From: Lichenibacterium minor
Lineage (GTDB): Bacteria; Pseudomonadota; Alphaproteobacteria; Rhizobiales; Beijerinckiaceae
Length of the DNA: 64,000 nucleotides
Assembly: GCF_004137685.1 (NCBI RefSeq)
Contig: NZ_QYBB01000017.1
Location: 31,836 to 95,835, forward strand
Direction: 5' to 3'
Positions 26,167 through 34,872 of this stretch are shown piece after piece. The translations under genes and the position numbers were made by a program. A model generated the notes under the pieces. That model was not told the DNA's origin. It saw nothing but the letters and a program-made list of their open reading frames with translations, and made no database searches. Positions within the stretch are counted from its first letter, which is position 1. The number at the start of each line of letters is the position of its first letter.

Positions 26167-27438
26167 ATGACCCGTTCGAGCGATCTCCCTCCCGACGCCC
26201 TCCATCCCGACACCCTGGCGGTGTCGCACGGCTACGACCCGCACCGGCACCACGGCGCCGCCAAGCCGCCGATCTACCCGTCGACGACCTACATGTACCG
26301 CTCGGCGAGCCACGCGAAGGACGTGCACCGCGCCTATTTCGACGGCGTGCCGCTGCCCGGCGGCGAGGAGCCGGGCCACATCTATTCGCGCCTGGGCCAC
26401 CCCAACCTCGACATGGTGGAGCGCCGCCTGGCGGCCCTGGACCGCGCCGAGGACGCGGCGGCCTTCAACTCCGGCATGGCGGCGATCTCGGCCGTGATGC
26501 TGTCCGCGCTCAGGCCCGGCGACGCCGTGGTGCACGGGCGGCCGATCTACGGCGGCACCGACGGGCTGCTGACCGGGCTGCTCGCCGGCTTCGGGGTGAA
26601 GAGCTTCGGGTTCGGCGACGGGCTCGACCGCGATGCGGTGCTGTCCGCCGCGCGCGACGCCGCGGCGGCGGGCCCACTGGCGCTGATCCACCTCGAAACG
26701 CCCGCCAACCCCACCGGCGCCGTCGCCGACATCGCCATGGTGGCCTCGGTGGCGGCCGAGATGGGCGACCGCCAGGGCCGGCGCCCGCTGCTCGTCGTCG
26801 ACAACACGTTCCTCGGCCCCTTCCTGCAATGCCCGCTGGAGCACGGCGCCGACCTCACCGTGACGTCGCTGACGAAATATGCCGGAGGCCATTCCGACCT
26901 GCTCGCCGGCGGGGTCAGCGGCGCGCGGGCGCTGGTCGACCCGCTGAAGAAGCTGCGCACCTTTCTCGGCACGAGCCTCGACCCCCACGTGTCGGCAACG
27001 CTGCTGCGCTCCTTCGAAACCATGGGGCTGCGCACCGCGCGGGCCTGCGCCAACGCCCGCGCGGTGGCGGATTTCCTCGCGGCGCATCCCAAGGTGCGCT
27101 CGACCTCGTTCCTCGGCCACGTCGATCCGGAAAGCCGCGCCGGCGCCATGCTGGCGCGCCAATGCGCCGGGACGGGCTCGACCTTCTCGTTCCGGCTGCG
27201 CGGCGGCGAAGCCGAAGCGTTCCGGATGCTCGACAGGCTGCGGGTGATCCGCATGGCGGTGAGCCTCGGCGGCACGGAAACGCTGATCTGCCATTCGGCC
27301 ACCACCACGCATTACGCCGTGCCGCGCGAGCGGCGCGAGGCCGGCGGGGTCGACGACGGCACCCTGCGGCTGTCGGTGGGGATCGAGCACCCGGACGACC
27401 TGGTCGCGGACCTCCGGCAGGCGCTGGAGGCGGCGTGA
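26167..27438 (+). CDS. cystathionine gamma-synthase-family PLP enzyme
   Basis: This 423-residue enzyme of the Cys/Met-metabolism PLP family (fold type I) has the PLP lysine K237 in SLTKYAGGHSD, aspartate in VVDNTFLGP and phosphate-site IYSRLGHPN (72-80), and the C-terminal SLGGTETLICHSA. The family performs beta/gamma-elimination or replacement on sulfur amino acids (methionine gamma-lyase, cystathionine lyases and synthase). It starts 7 bases after the Rieske gene and its stop overlaps the next start (TGATG), so it belongs to this catabolic operon rather than to methionine synthesis. This suggests a sulfur- or selenium-containing or gamma-substituted amino acid intermediate. Confidence 0.85.
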   Translation: MTRSSDLPPDALHPDTLAVSHGYDPHRHHGAAKPPIYPSTTYMYRSASHAKDVHRAYFDGVPLPGGEEPGHIYSRLGHPNLDMVERRLAALDRAEDAAAFNSGMAAISAVMLSALRPGDAVVHGRPIYGGTDGLLTGLLAGFGVKSFGFGDGLDRDAVLSAARDAAAAGPLALIHLETPANPTGAVADIAMVASVAAEMGDRQGRRPLLVVDNTFLGPFLQCPLEHGADLTVTSLTKYAGGHSDLLAGGVSGARALVDPLKKLRTFLGTSLDPHVSATLLRSFETMGLRTARACANARAVADFLAAHPKVRSTSFLGHVDPESRAGAMLARQCAGTGSTFSFRLRGGEAEAFRMLDRLRVIRMAVSLGGTETLICHSATTTHYAVPRERREAGGVDDGTLRLSVGIEHPDDLVADLRQALEAA

Positions 27439-28988
27439 TGGCGACCGTCGATCCCAAGTCCCTCCACGGCAAGTTCCCGGCCTCGCGCGAGCACGTCGAG
27501 GTGCTGGTCGTCGGCGCCGGCCCGGCCGGCACGGCGGCGGCCATCGCGGCGGCCCGCCTGGGGGCCAAGGTGAAGCTCGTCGACGAGAACCCCGTGTCGG
27601 GCGGGCTCGCCGGCCTCGACGTGCCCTTGTTCTTCGGCGGCCGCGCCGGCGCGGCGCTGGGCAACGGCCAACGCATGCTCGAACGGGTGTTCGCGGCCGA
27701 CCCGAAGCTCGAGGAGGCCTTCGAGGCCGGCGTCGACCTGGCGCTCGGCACCACCGCCTGGGGCCTCTTCGCGCACGGGCCGGGGCTCCAAACCCTGCCC
27801 GGCCCGGTCGTGGGCCTCGCCGACGAGGGCGACGCCTGGCTTTGCGGCTTCGACCGCCTGATCCTCGCCACCGGGGCGCGCGACCTCGTCCTGTTCTTCG
27901 AGGGCGCCGACCAGCCCGGCGTCATGGGCGCCCAGGCGCTGCACGCGCTGCTCGGCCGCTACGAGGCCTTCGACGGACGGGAAGTGGTGATCCTGGGCAC
28001 CGGCGACCTCGCCGTCGCGGCCGCCACCCTGGCGCTCGACCGCGGCGTCGCGGTCGCCGCGATGGTGGAGGTGCGCGACGCGCCGGAAGCCGACGTGGCA
28101 CCGCTGCTCGCCCGCGGCGTCCCCGTCCTCACCGGCACGGTGATCCGCGCCGCCGAACGCGGGCCCTTCGGGGTCGCGGCGGCGCTGCTCGTCGGGCCGG
28201 ACGGCGCCGAGCGGCGCGTGCCCTGCGACACGGTCTGCCTCGCGGTCGACCGCGTGCCGGCCGTCGAGCTGCTGGAAGCCGCCGGCGGCGCGCTGGTGGC
28301 CGACGGCGCCCGCGGCGGCTTCGCGCCCCGCCTCGTCGGCCCCGCCTCGTCGATCGCGGGCGTGTTCGTCGCCGGCGACGCCGCCGGGGTCGCGCCCGGT
28401 CCGGCCGGCGACGCGTCGGCCGCCAGAGCCTGGGGCGTCGCCGCCGCGCGGGCCGCCCTCGGCTACGACGCCCCCGCCCCCGCCCCCGCGGCCGGGCGGG
28501 ACCGCAACCCGTACCGCCTCGACTGGATGCGGCGGCTGCTCGCGGTCGGCACGCCCGACGTGCTCGCCTGCCAGTGCGAGGACGTGACGCGCGGCGACGT
28601 GCTGGGGGTGCGCCCGCCGCGCTACCTGGGCGCGCCGGCGAGTCCGCGCGCGCTCGACACGCTGCTCGGCGACGGCCCCGTCAACCAGGACCAGATCAAG
28701 CGCCTCACCCGCGCCTGCATGGGCGCCTGCCAGGCGCGCCGCTGCCGCGAACAGGTCGCGCTGCTGCTGGCGCTCGGCGCGCAGATCCCCGTCGAGGCCG
28801 TGCCGCTCGCTGGCTACCGGGCGCCGGTCCGGCCGCTGCCGCTCGGGCTGCTCGGCCGCCTCGACGAGCGGCCGGAGATGCGGGACGGCTGGGACGTGTG
28901 GTTCGGCATCCCGACCCAGTGGGTGCCCTACGACGACATCGGCACGGAGCGCGAGGCCGAGCACCTCCGCGGCAACATGCACCTGTGA
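27438..28988 (+). CDS. FAD/NAD(P)-binding oxidoreductase with Cys-rich BFD-like domain (HcnB/OoxA-like)
   Basis: This 516-residue flavoprotein has an N-terminal dinucleotide fold GAGPAG (26-31), a second one around GTGD (187-190) and the FAD-binding GDAAG (313-317). The C-terminal domain carries C378-x-C380 and C427-xxx-C431, the pattern of the BFD-like [2Fe-2S] domain in HcnB, OoxA and SoxA-like subunits of amino-acid/opine dehydrogenases. It overlaps the PLP gene upstream and is four bases from a DAO-family gene, the usual partner (HcnC/OoxB), so the two probably form one dehydrogenase passing electrons to the respiratory chain. The small HcnA/OoxC-type ferredoxin subunit is not seen. Confidence 0.85.
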   Translation: MATVDPKSLHGKFPASREHVEVLVVGAGPAGTAAAIAAARLGAKVKLVDENPVSGGLAGLDVPLFFGGRAGAALGNGQRMLERVFAADPKLEEAFEAGVDLALGTTAWGLFAHGPGLQTLPGPVVGLADEGDAWLCGFDRLILATGARDLVLFFEGADQPGVMGAQALHALLGRYEAFDGREVVILGTGDLAVAAATLALDRGVAVAAMVEVRDAPEADVAPLLARGVPVLTGTVIRAAERGPFGVAAALLVGPDGAERRVPCDTVCLAVDRVPAVELLEAAGGALVADGARGGFAPRLVGPASSIAGVFVAGDAAGVAPGPAGDASAARAWGVAAARAALGYDAPAPAPAAGRDRNPYRLDWMRRLLAVGTPDVLACQCEDVTRGDVLGVRPPRYLGAPASPRALDTLLGDGPVNQDQIKRLTRACMGACQARRCREQVALLLALGAQIPVEAVPLAGYRAPVRPLPLGLLGRLDERPEMRDGWDVWFGIPTQWVPYDDIGTEREAEHLRGNMHL

Positions 28989-28992
28989 CGGC

Positions 28993-30183
28993 ATGGTGAT
29001 GGACATGGACGGGCTGCGGGACGCGGCGGCGCCGAAGGGCGCCGAGGTGGTGGTGGTGGGCGGGGGCGTCACCGGGCTCAGCGCCGCCTGGTGGCTGGCG
29101 CGGTCGGGCGTCGACGTGCTGGTGATCGACAAGGGCGTGGTCGGCTGGGAAGCCTCGGGCCGCAACGGCGGCGGCTGTTCCCACTACCAGAGCCCGCTGT
29201 TCCTCGAAGAGCAGCGCTTGTGGCCGCAGATGGACGCCCTGCTGGGCTACCCGACGGAGCACCGGCCCGAGCGCATCATCCTGGCGGTGACGCAAGGGCA
29301 GTGGGATCAGTACCGGCGCATCGCCGGCATCATCCGGTCCCAGGGCTTCGCGGTCGACGAGCTCGACCCCGCCCAGGCGCGCGAAGCCGTGCCGCTGGCC
29401 GGCGACAACGCGGTCGGCGCCATCCACGTCCGCACCGGCGGCCACGCCAACCCGCAGCGCACCGTGCAGGCCTACGCCTGGGCGCTGCAGGACCTCGGCG
29501 GGCGGGTGCTCCAGCACATGCCGGCGCTCGGCCTCGTCCTGCGCGGCGGCCGCGTCGTCGGCGTCGCCACGCCGGCGGGCGAGATCGGCTGCGACCACCT
29601 CGTGGTGGCGGCCGGCCCGCAGGCCGAAGGGCTTCTCCTGCCCGCCGGCATCCGCCTGCCGCTGGCGGCGGCCCGCGCCGAGATGATCGTCACCGAGCCC
29701 CTGCCCCCCCTGCGGGTCGGCGGCACGGACGGCAACGGGCTCTACGGGCGGCAAACCCTGCGCGGCAACCTCGCCTACGGGGGCGGCCCGCACGAATGGC
29801 TGGACACCGAGGCCGCGGGCCCGCGCGGGCGCCCGGCCTCGCCGCTGCTCGCCAACCTGTCGCGGCGGCTGGCGGAGCTGTTCCCGAAGGCCGCCCACGC
29901 CCGGGTGCTGCGCTCCTGGGCCGGCATCGTCGAGAACACGCCCGACGGCCGCCCGGTGATCGACCGACCGGCCGACCCCGGAAACGTCACGGTCTGCACC
30001 ATGTCGGGGGTGGGCTTCGGGCTGTCGCCCGCCAGCGGCCACGCGGTGCGCGACCTCGTCGTGGAGGGCCGCTGCTCCTTCGCCGAGATCGGCAAGCTCG
30101 GCCTCGACCGCTTCCGCGACCTCCCGGCCGACTGGCGCGAGCGCCAGGGCTGGGTGACGCCGGCGGCGGAACGGGCGGCCTGA
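28993..30183 (+). CDS. FAD-dependent amine dehydrogenase (DAO family, SoxB/HcnC/OoxB-like)
   Basis: This 396-residue protein has the GGGVTGLSAAWWLARSG nucleotide-binding loop, ASGRNGGGCSH (the FAD-contact RNGG motif of sarcosine-oxidase beta-like enzymes) and C-terminal WAGIVENTPDGRPVID...GVGFGLSPASG. These proteins oxidise secondary amines (sarcosine, N-methyl amino acids, opines, glycine) to imines. It follows the HcnB-like gene by four bases and is taken as the catalytic subunit. In an N-demethylation pathway it could remove the second methyl after the Rieske enzyme removes the first. Confidence 0.86.
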   Translation: MVMDMDGLRDAAAPKGAEVVVVGGGVTGLSAAWWLARSGVDVLVIDKGVVGWEASGRNGGGCSHYQSPLFLEEQRLWPQMDALLGYPTEHRPERIILAVTQGQWDQYRRIAGIIRSQGFAVDELDPAQAREAVPLAGDNAVGAIHVRTGGHANPQRTVQAYAWALQDLGGRVLQHMPALGLVLRGGRVVGVATPAGEIGCDHLVVAAGPQAEGLLLPAGIRLPLAAARAEMIVTEPLPPLRVGGTDGNGLYGRQTLRGNLAYGGGPHEWLDTEAAGPRGRPASPLLANLSRRLAELFPKAAHARVLRSWAGIVENTPDGRPVIDRPADPGNVTVCTMSGVGFGLSPASGHAVRDLVVEGRCSFAEIGKLGLDRFRDLPADWRERQGWVTPAAERAA

Positions 30184-30291
30184 TCCGGCCCCGACCGCCC
30201 TCGCCCCTCGGCACGGACCCTTCCGGGTCCTGCCCGGGACGAGGGACGTGATGGAAACACAACGCATCCCCGTCGTCCGCCAGGATCCCCC

Positions 30292-31413
30292 ATGACCCAT
30301 TCCGCCCTTCCCCGCGTCCTCGTCGTCGGCAGCGGCATCGCGGGCCTGTCGACCGCCTGGGCGCTGACGCGCCGCGGCTTCGCCGTCGAGGTCTTCGAGC
30401 AGGGCCAGGTGCCCAACGCCAAGGCCTCGTCCTACGACGAGCACCGCATCACCCGGCACGCCTACGGGACCTTCGACGGCTACGCGCGGATGATGCCCGA
30501 CGCGTTCCGGGTCTACGAGGACCTGTGGGCCGACCTCGGCGTCCGGCACTTCGAGCCGCTGCCCCTGGTCGTGCTGAAGCGCGAGGACGTGCCCTGGTTC
30601 GACGCCAGCCGCGCGTCCATGGACGAGCTCGACGTCGCCCACCGCGACATCCCGCTCGGCGAGGTCGCGTCCCGCTACCCGATGCTGGAGACCGAGGGGC
30701 TGACCGGCGCCTACGAGGCCGAAGGCGCGGGCGTGCTGTTCCCCATCCGCATCCTCACCGACCTCGTGGTCCACCTCGCCGGGCGGGGCGTGCGCTTCCA
30801 CGCCGGCGCCCGCGTGGACGCCGTCGACCCCGAGACCGCCACGGTCCGGGTCGGCGCCGCCACCCATCGCGGGGACGTGCTGGTGGTCGCGGCCGGCGCG
30901 TGGGTGGATCGGCTGGTGCCGCGGCTCAAGGGCGTCGCGGTGCCGTCGCGCCAGGCCGTGGCCTTCGTGGCGCCGCCGCCCGACCTCGCCGAAGCCTGGT
31001 CCCGGGCTCCGGTGTTCATCGACCTCGGCCTCGCGTCCGGCACCTACACGCTGCCGCCCCGCCCCGGCACGCGGCTCAAGGTCGGCGACCACGAGTTCAC
31101 CCGCCGCGGCGACCCGGACGGCGACCGCCTGGCGACGGACGAGGACGTCGCGCGCCTGTTCGCCGCCGCCGCCCTGTCGTACCGCGACTTCGACCGCTAC
31201 GGCGTGCTGGAGCGCAAGGCCTGCTTCTACACCGTCACCGAGGACGAGAGCTTCATCGCGGAAGCGATCGGCGCCCGCGGCTACGTGCTCAGCGCCTGTT
31301 CGGGCCACGGCTTCAAGCTCGGCGCGCTGATGGGGGAAGGCGTGGCGCGGGTCATCGCCGGCGAGCGCACCCGCGACGAGCTCCCCCACTGGGCCGCGGG
31401 GCGACGCGCCTGA
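30292..31413 (+). CDS. monomeric sarcosine oxidase / N-methyltryptophan oxidase-like flavoenzyme
   Basis: This 373-residue FAD enzyme has GSGIAGLSTAWAL (13-25), the SSYDEHRITRHAYG segment that in monomeric sarcosine oxidase binds the flavin, and C311 in KACFYTVTEDESF, matching the cysteine that covalently holds FAD. HGFKLGALMGE at the C-terminus is likewise conserved. It oxidises N-methyl amino acids to formaldehyde and H2O2. It lies 108 bp after the DAO-type gene, so it may have its own promoter. The presence of two different amine-oxidising systems points to stepwise N-demethylation. Confidence 0.88.
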   Translation: MTHSALPRVLVVGSGIAGLSTAWALTRRGFAVEVFEQGQVPNAKASSYDEHRITRHAYGTFDGYARMMPDAFRVYEDLWADLGVRHFEPLPLVVLKREDVPWFDASRASMDELDVAHRDIPLGEVASRYPMLETEGLTGAYEAEGAGVLFPIRILTDLVVHLAGRGVRFHAGARVDAVDPETATVRVGAATHRGDVLVVAAGAWVDRLVPRLKGVAVPSRQAVAFVAPPPDLAEAWSRAPVFIDLGLASGTYTLPPRPGTRLKVGDHEFTRRGDPDGDRLATDEDVARLFAAAALSYRDFDRYGVLERKACFYTVTEDESFIAEAIGARGYVLSACSGHGFKLGALMGEGVARVIAGERTRDELPHWAAGRRA

Positions 31414-31444
31414 CCGCGTCGCCCCGGCGAACGCGTCGAGCCGG

Positions 31445-32800
31445 TCACGCGCCGCTTCGGCGGCCGGCGTGGCCCGCGGGCAGCCGGTCGCCGCGGCCGA
31501 ACAGCTTGCGGCGGAAGGTGCCCTCCCGATAGGACGTCTTGTGGATCCCGCGCTCCTGCAGGGCCGGGACCACGAGGGCGACGAAGTCCTCCCAGCATTC
31601 CGGCTCGACGGTGCGGGTCAGGTTGAAGCCGTCCACCTCGCCTTCGTCCATCCAGCCCTCCATCTCCGCCGCCACTTCGGCGCCGGTGCCGACCGCGAGG
31701 GGATAGCGGCCGCCGAGCGCCAACTCGGCGAGGAGCTGCCGCTTCGTCGCGCCCCGGCGCTGAGCGGCCTCGGTGGTGGACCGGATGGCGTTGCTGGGCG
31801 CCGTCGAGATCGGCTCGTCGAGGCCGTAGGGGGCGAGGTCGATGCCCGAACCCGCGCCGAAGTGGGCGAGGCCGGCCTCGGGGCTGGCATGGCGGACGTA
31901 GTCGGCGAGCCTGTCGCGCGCCGCCGACGCCGTCTCGCCCGCTACGACGGTCAGGCCCATGATCACCTTCAGGCCCGACGGGTCGCGCCCCGCCGCCGCC
32001 GCGGCTTCCCGCAGGCCGCGCGCCGCGCGCCGGGCCGCCGCACGATCGGGCGCCGAGATGAACACGCATTCGGCGTGGCGCGCCGCGAACAGCTGCCCCC
32101 GGCCCGAGCTGCCGGCCTGGAACAGCACGGGGGTGCGCTGGGGCGACGGCGCCGACAGGGCGACGCCGGCGGAGCGGAAGAACGGCCCTTCGTGGTGGAT
32201 CGCGCGGATCTTCGCCGGGTCGGCGTAGACCCGGGCCGTCCGGTCCCGGCGAACGGCATCGTCGTCCCAGCTGTCCTCCCACAGCTTGTAGAGCAGGTCG
32301 AGGCAGTCGTCCGCGCGGTCGTAGCGGGTGTCGTGCCCGTCGAGCCCGTCCCGCCCGACCGCGCGGGCGGCGCTGTCGAGGTAACCCGTCACGATGTTCC
32401 AGCCCACGCGCCCGCCCGTCAGGTGGTCGAGCGTCGCCATGCGGCGGGCGAAGGTGTAGGGGTGCTCGCCCGCGATGTTCACCGTCACGCCGAACCCGAG
32501 GTGGCGCGTCACGGCCGCCATGGCGGGCACGAGCAGGGTGGGCTCGTTGACGGGCAGCTGCACGGCTTCCCGCGCCGTGACGCCGATGCCGCCGCCGTAC
32601 ACGTCGTAGACGCCCGACACGTCGGCGATGAAGGCCGCGTCGAACAGCCCGCGTTCCAGCGTGCGGGCGAGCGCGGTCCAATGGTCGAGGCTCGTGTAGT
32701 CCGCCGAGCGGTCGCGCGGGTGGGTCCACAGGCCGTGGTTGATGTGGCCGACGCAGTTCATCGTGAACGCGTTGAGGACCATCTCGCGCCGAGCCGCCAT
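31445..32800 (-). CDS. NtaA/DszA-family FMNH2-dependent monooxygenase
   Basis: This 451-residue luciferase-like monooxygenase starts at the ATG at 32800 behind GGGAGG. Seen: NCVGHINHGLWTHPRDRS, ADVSGVYDVYGG, GFGVTVNIAGEHPYTFARRMATLDHLTGGRVGWNIVTG and QAGSSGRGQLFAARHAE, all characteristic of the NtaA/SnaA/DszA branch, which uses FMNH2 from a separate reductase on nitrilotriacetate, sulfones, dimethyl sulfide and similar. No reductase gene is nearby. It is convergent with the amine oxidase and divergent from a solute-binding protein gene. It may act on an organosulfur or N-substituted compound. Confidence 0.9.
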   Translation of the reverse strand: MAARREMVLNAFTMNCVGHINHGLWTHPRDRSADYTSLDHWTALARTLERGLFDAAFIADVSGVYDVYGGGIGVTAREAVQLPVNEPTLLVPAMAAVTRHLGFGVTVNIAGEHPYTFARRMATLDHLTGGRVGWNIVTGYLDSAARAVGRDGLDGHDTRYDRADDCLDLLYKLWEDSWDDDAVRRDRTARVYADPAKIRAIHHEGPFFRSAGVALSAPSPQRTPVLFQAGSSGRGQLFAARHAECVFISAPDRAAARRAARGLREAAAAAGRDPSGLKVIMGLTVVAGETASAARDRLADYVRHASPEAGLAHFGAGSGIDLAPYGLDEPISTAPSNAIRSTTEAAQRRGATKRQLLAELALGGRYPLAVGTGAEVAAEMEGWMDEGEVDGFNLTRTVEPECWEDFVALVVPALQERGIHKTSYREGTFRRKLFGRGDRLPAGHAGRRSGA

Positions 32801-32913
32801 CGCGTGCCTCCCGATGCCGCGGGACGACGCCGCGCTGCGGGCACATTGGACGGTGCCCGCGCGCCCCTGTCGAGAATTTTCGAGCGACGCGCGGGGTGGG
32901 GGCCGCCGCCGGC

Positions 32914-32929
32914 TGGCGCGATCCTTGCT
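32914..32929 (+). promoter_or_regulatory. candidate sigma-54 (RpoN) promoter of the solute-binding protein gene
   Basis: TGGCGCGATCCTTGCT matches the -24/-12 consensus TGGCACG-N4-TTGCW at all positions except A to G at the fifth base, with exact spacing of the essential GG and GC. It lies 36 bases before the ATG at 32965, leaving room for a start site near 32940 and the ribosome site GGGAGA. The activator is not identified. Confidence 0.55.
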
Positions 32930-32964
32930 GCCTGCCCCCGGCGGCGACCACGGGAGACGATGCG

Positions 32965-34758
32965 ATGTTCGAGCGGGACCTGAGGGACCTCATCGACGAC
33001 GTCAGGGACGGTCGCCTGTCGCGCCGCGGCTTCGTGCGGCGCATGGTGGGCCTCGGGCTCGGCGCCCCGCTCGCCGCCGCCATGCTGGCCCACGGGGTCC
33101 CGGCGCTCGCGGCGGCCGACGCCCGGGGCGCCTACAGGCCGACGAAGGCCGGCGGGGGCGGGACGCTGAAGCTCCTGTGGTGGCAGGGACCGACGCTGCT
33201 GAACCCGCATTTCGCGGTCGGCACCAAGGAGCAGGAAGCCTGCCGCATCTTCTACGAGCCCCTGGGGGCCTGGGACGACGACGGCAACCTCGTGGCGGTG
33301 CTGGCCGCCGAGGTCCCCTCGGTCGAGAACGGCGGCGTGGCGCCCGACGGCCGATCGGTGGTGTGGAAGCTGAAGCCGGGCGTCAGGTGGGCCGACGGCG
33401 TGCCGGTCACGGCCGACGACCTGGTGTTCACCTGGGCCTATGCCAGGGACCCCGCCACGGCGGCGGTGACGACCGGCTCCTACAAGGACATCACGGTCGA
33501 GAAGGTCGACGAGCTGACCGTGAGGCTGCAGTTCCCCAAGCCGACGCCCTTCTGGGCAGACGCCTTCGTGGGCACGGCCGGCAGCGTCATCCCGAAGCAT
33601 GTCTTCGCCGATTATGCGGGCGCCAAGTCGCGCGACGCGCCCGCCAACCTCCGTCCCATCGGCACCGGGCCCTACACGTTCGTCGAGTTCCGGCCGGGCG
33701 ACATGCTCCGCGGCGCCCGCAACCCGGACTACCACCTGCCGAACCGGCCCTTCTTCGACGCCATCGAGATGAAGGGCGGCGGCGACGCCGTATCGGCGGC
33801 GCGCGCGGTGCTCCAGACCGGCGAATACGACTACGCCTGGAACCTGCAGGTCGAGGACGAGGTGCTGCAAAGGTTCGAGGAGGGCGGCAAGGGCCGGGTG
33901 GACCTCGTCTACGGGGGCAACCTCGAATTCGTGCTGCTGAACGCCACCGATCCCGACACGGAGGTCGACGGCGAGCGGTCGTCGGTCGAGACCCGGCATT
34001 TCGCCTTCTCGGATCCCGCCGTGCGGCGGGCGATGGACCTGCTGATCGACCGGGACGCGATTCAGCGCTTCATCTACGGCCGCACCGGCCGCGCCACCCA
34101 CAACACGATCAACGGCCCCGCCCGCTTCGTGTCGAAGAACGTCGTCCGCCGGTTCGACGTCGACGAGGCCAACGCGTTGCTCGACGCCGCCGGCTGGGCG
34201 AGGGGGGCGGACGGCATCCGCGCCAAGGACGGACGCCGCCTCCGCCTCGTGTTCCAGACCTCCATCAACGCGCCGCGCCAGAAGACCCAGGCCATCATCA
34301 AGCAGGCGGCCGCGAAGGCCGGCATCGCACTGGAGTTGAAGTCCGTCGTCGCCTCGGTGTTCTTCTCGTCGGATGTGGGCAACACCGACACCTTCCCGCA
34401 CTTCACCGCCGATCTGGAGATGTACACCACCAACGCCACGCAGCCGGACCCGACCACCTGGATGCTGCAATACGCGTCCTGGGAAGTGGCGCAGAAGATC
34501 AACAAATGGCAGGGCCGCAACATCGTGCGATGGCGCAGCGCCGAATACGACCGGCTCTACAACGAGGCCGCGACGGAACTCGACCCCGTGAAGCGCGCGG
34601 CGACCTACATCCGCATGAACGATCTCGCCGTGGGCGACAACGTGCTGCCCCTGCTGCACCGCGCCAAGGTGTCGGCGGTCGTGAAGGGCCTGCACGCGCC
34701 GCAGAGCGGCTGGGACAACGACCTGTGGAACCTGCCCGATTGGTGGAAGGAGGCATGA
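32965..34758 (+). CDS. ABC-type oligopeptide/nickel-type substrate-binding protein (Tat signal)
   Basis: This 597-residue periplasmic protein of the SBP_bac_5 (cluster C) family starts at the ATG at 32965. A twin-arginine leader is visible (RLSRRGFVRRMVGLGLGAP, residues 17-35), with cleavage after ~AALAA. Family motifs: GVRWADGVPVTADDLVFTW and RPIGTGPYTFVEFRPGD. Such proteins deliver peptides, opines or amines to a Dpp/Opp-like permease. No permease or ATPase genes follow, so it is an orphan here and must share a transporter encoded elsewhere. It diverges from the flavin monooxygenase, whose substrate it may import. Expression probably depends on sigma-54. Confidence 0.9.
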   Translation: MFERDLRDLIDDVRDGRLSRRGFVRRMVGLGLGAPLAAAMLAHGVPALAAADARGAYRPTKAGGGGTLKLLWWQGPTLLNPHFAVGTKEQEACRIFYEPLGAWDDDGNLVAVLAAEVPSVENGGVAPDGRSVVWKLKPGVRWADGVPVTADDLVFTWAYARDPATAAVTTGSYKDITVEKVDELTVRLQFPKPTPFWADAFVGTAGSVIPKHVFADYAGAKSRDAPANLRPIGTGPYTFVEFRPGDMLRGARNPDYHLPNRPFFDAIEMKGGGDAVSAARAVLQTGEYDYAWNLQVEDEVLQRFEEGGKGRVDLVYGGNLEFVLLNATDPDTEVDGERSSVETRHFAFSDPAVRRAMDLLIDRDAIQRFIYGRTGRATHNTINGPARFVSKNVVRRFDVDEANALLDAAGWARGADGIRAKDGRRLRLVFQTSINAPRQKTQAIIKQAAAKAGIALELKSVVASVFFSSDVGNTDTFPHFTADLEMYTTNATQPDPTTWMLQYASWEVAQKINKWQGRNIVRWRSAEYDRLYNEAATELDPVKRAATYIRMNDLAVGDNVLPLLHRAKVSAVVKGLHAPQSGWDNDLWNLPDWWKEA

Positions 34759-34872
34759 GGCCGACCGCGACGGGGGGCCACCCGACCGCGTGACGACGTT
34801 CGCGGAACCGGGACGCCGACCTGTTCAGGGCTGCCGACCCCGCCCTGTCGGGTGCAACCGGCGCCGATGCCC

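Noticed and set aside
31412..31446. Bidirectional terminator between the sarcosine-oxidase-like and flavin monooxygenase genes
   Set aside because: The best stem (CGCGTCGCC/GGCGAACGCG) has a two-base loop and a bulge and would overlap a stop codon; not strong enough to list.
33000..34695. Long minus-strand frame opposite the solute-binding protein gene
   Set aside because: Low-complexity antisense product; the plus strand has a Tat leader and family motifs.
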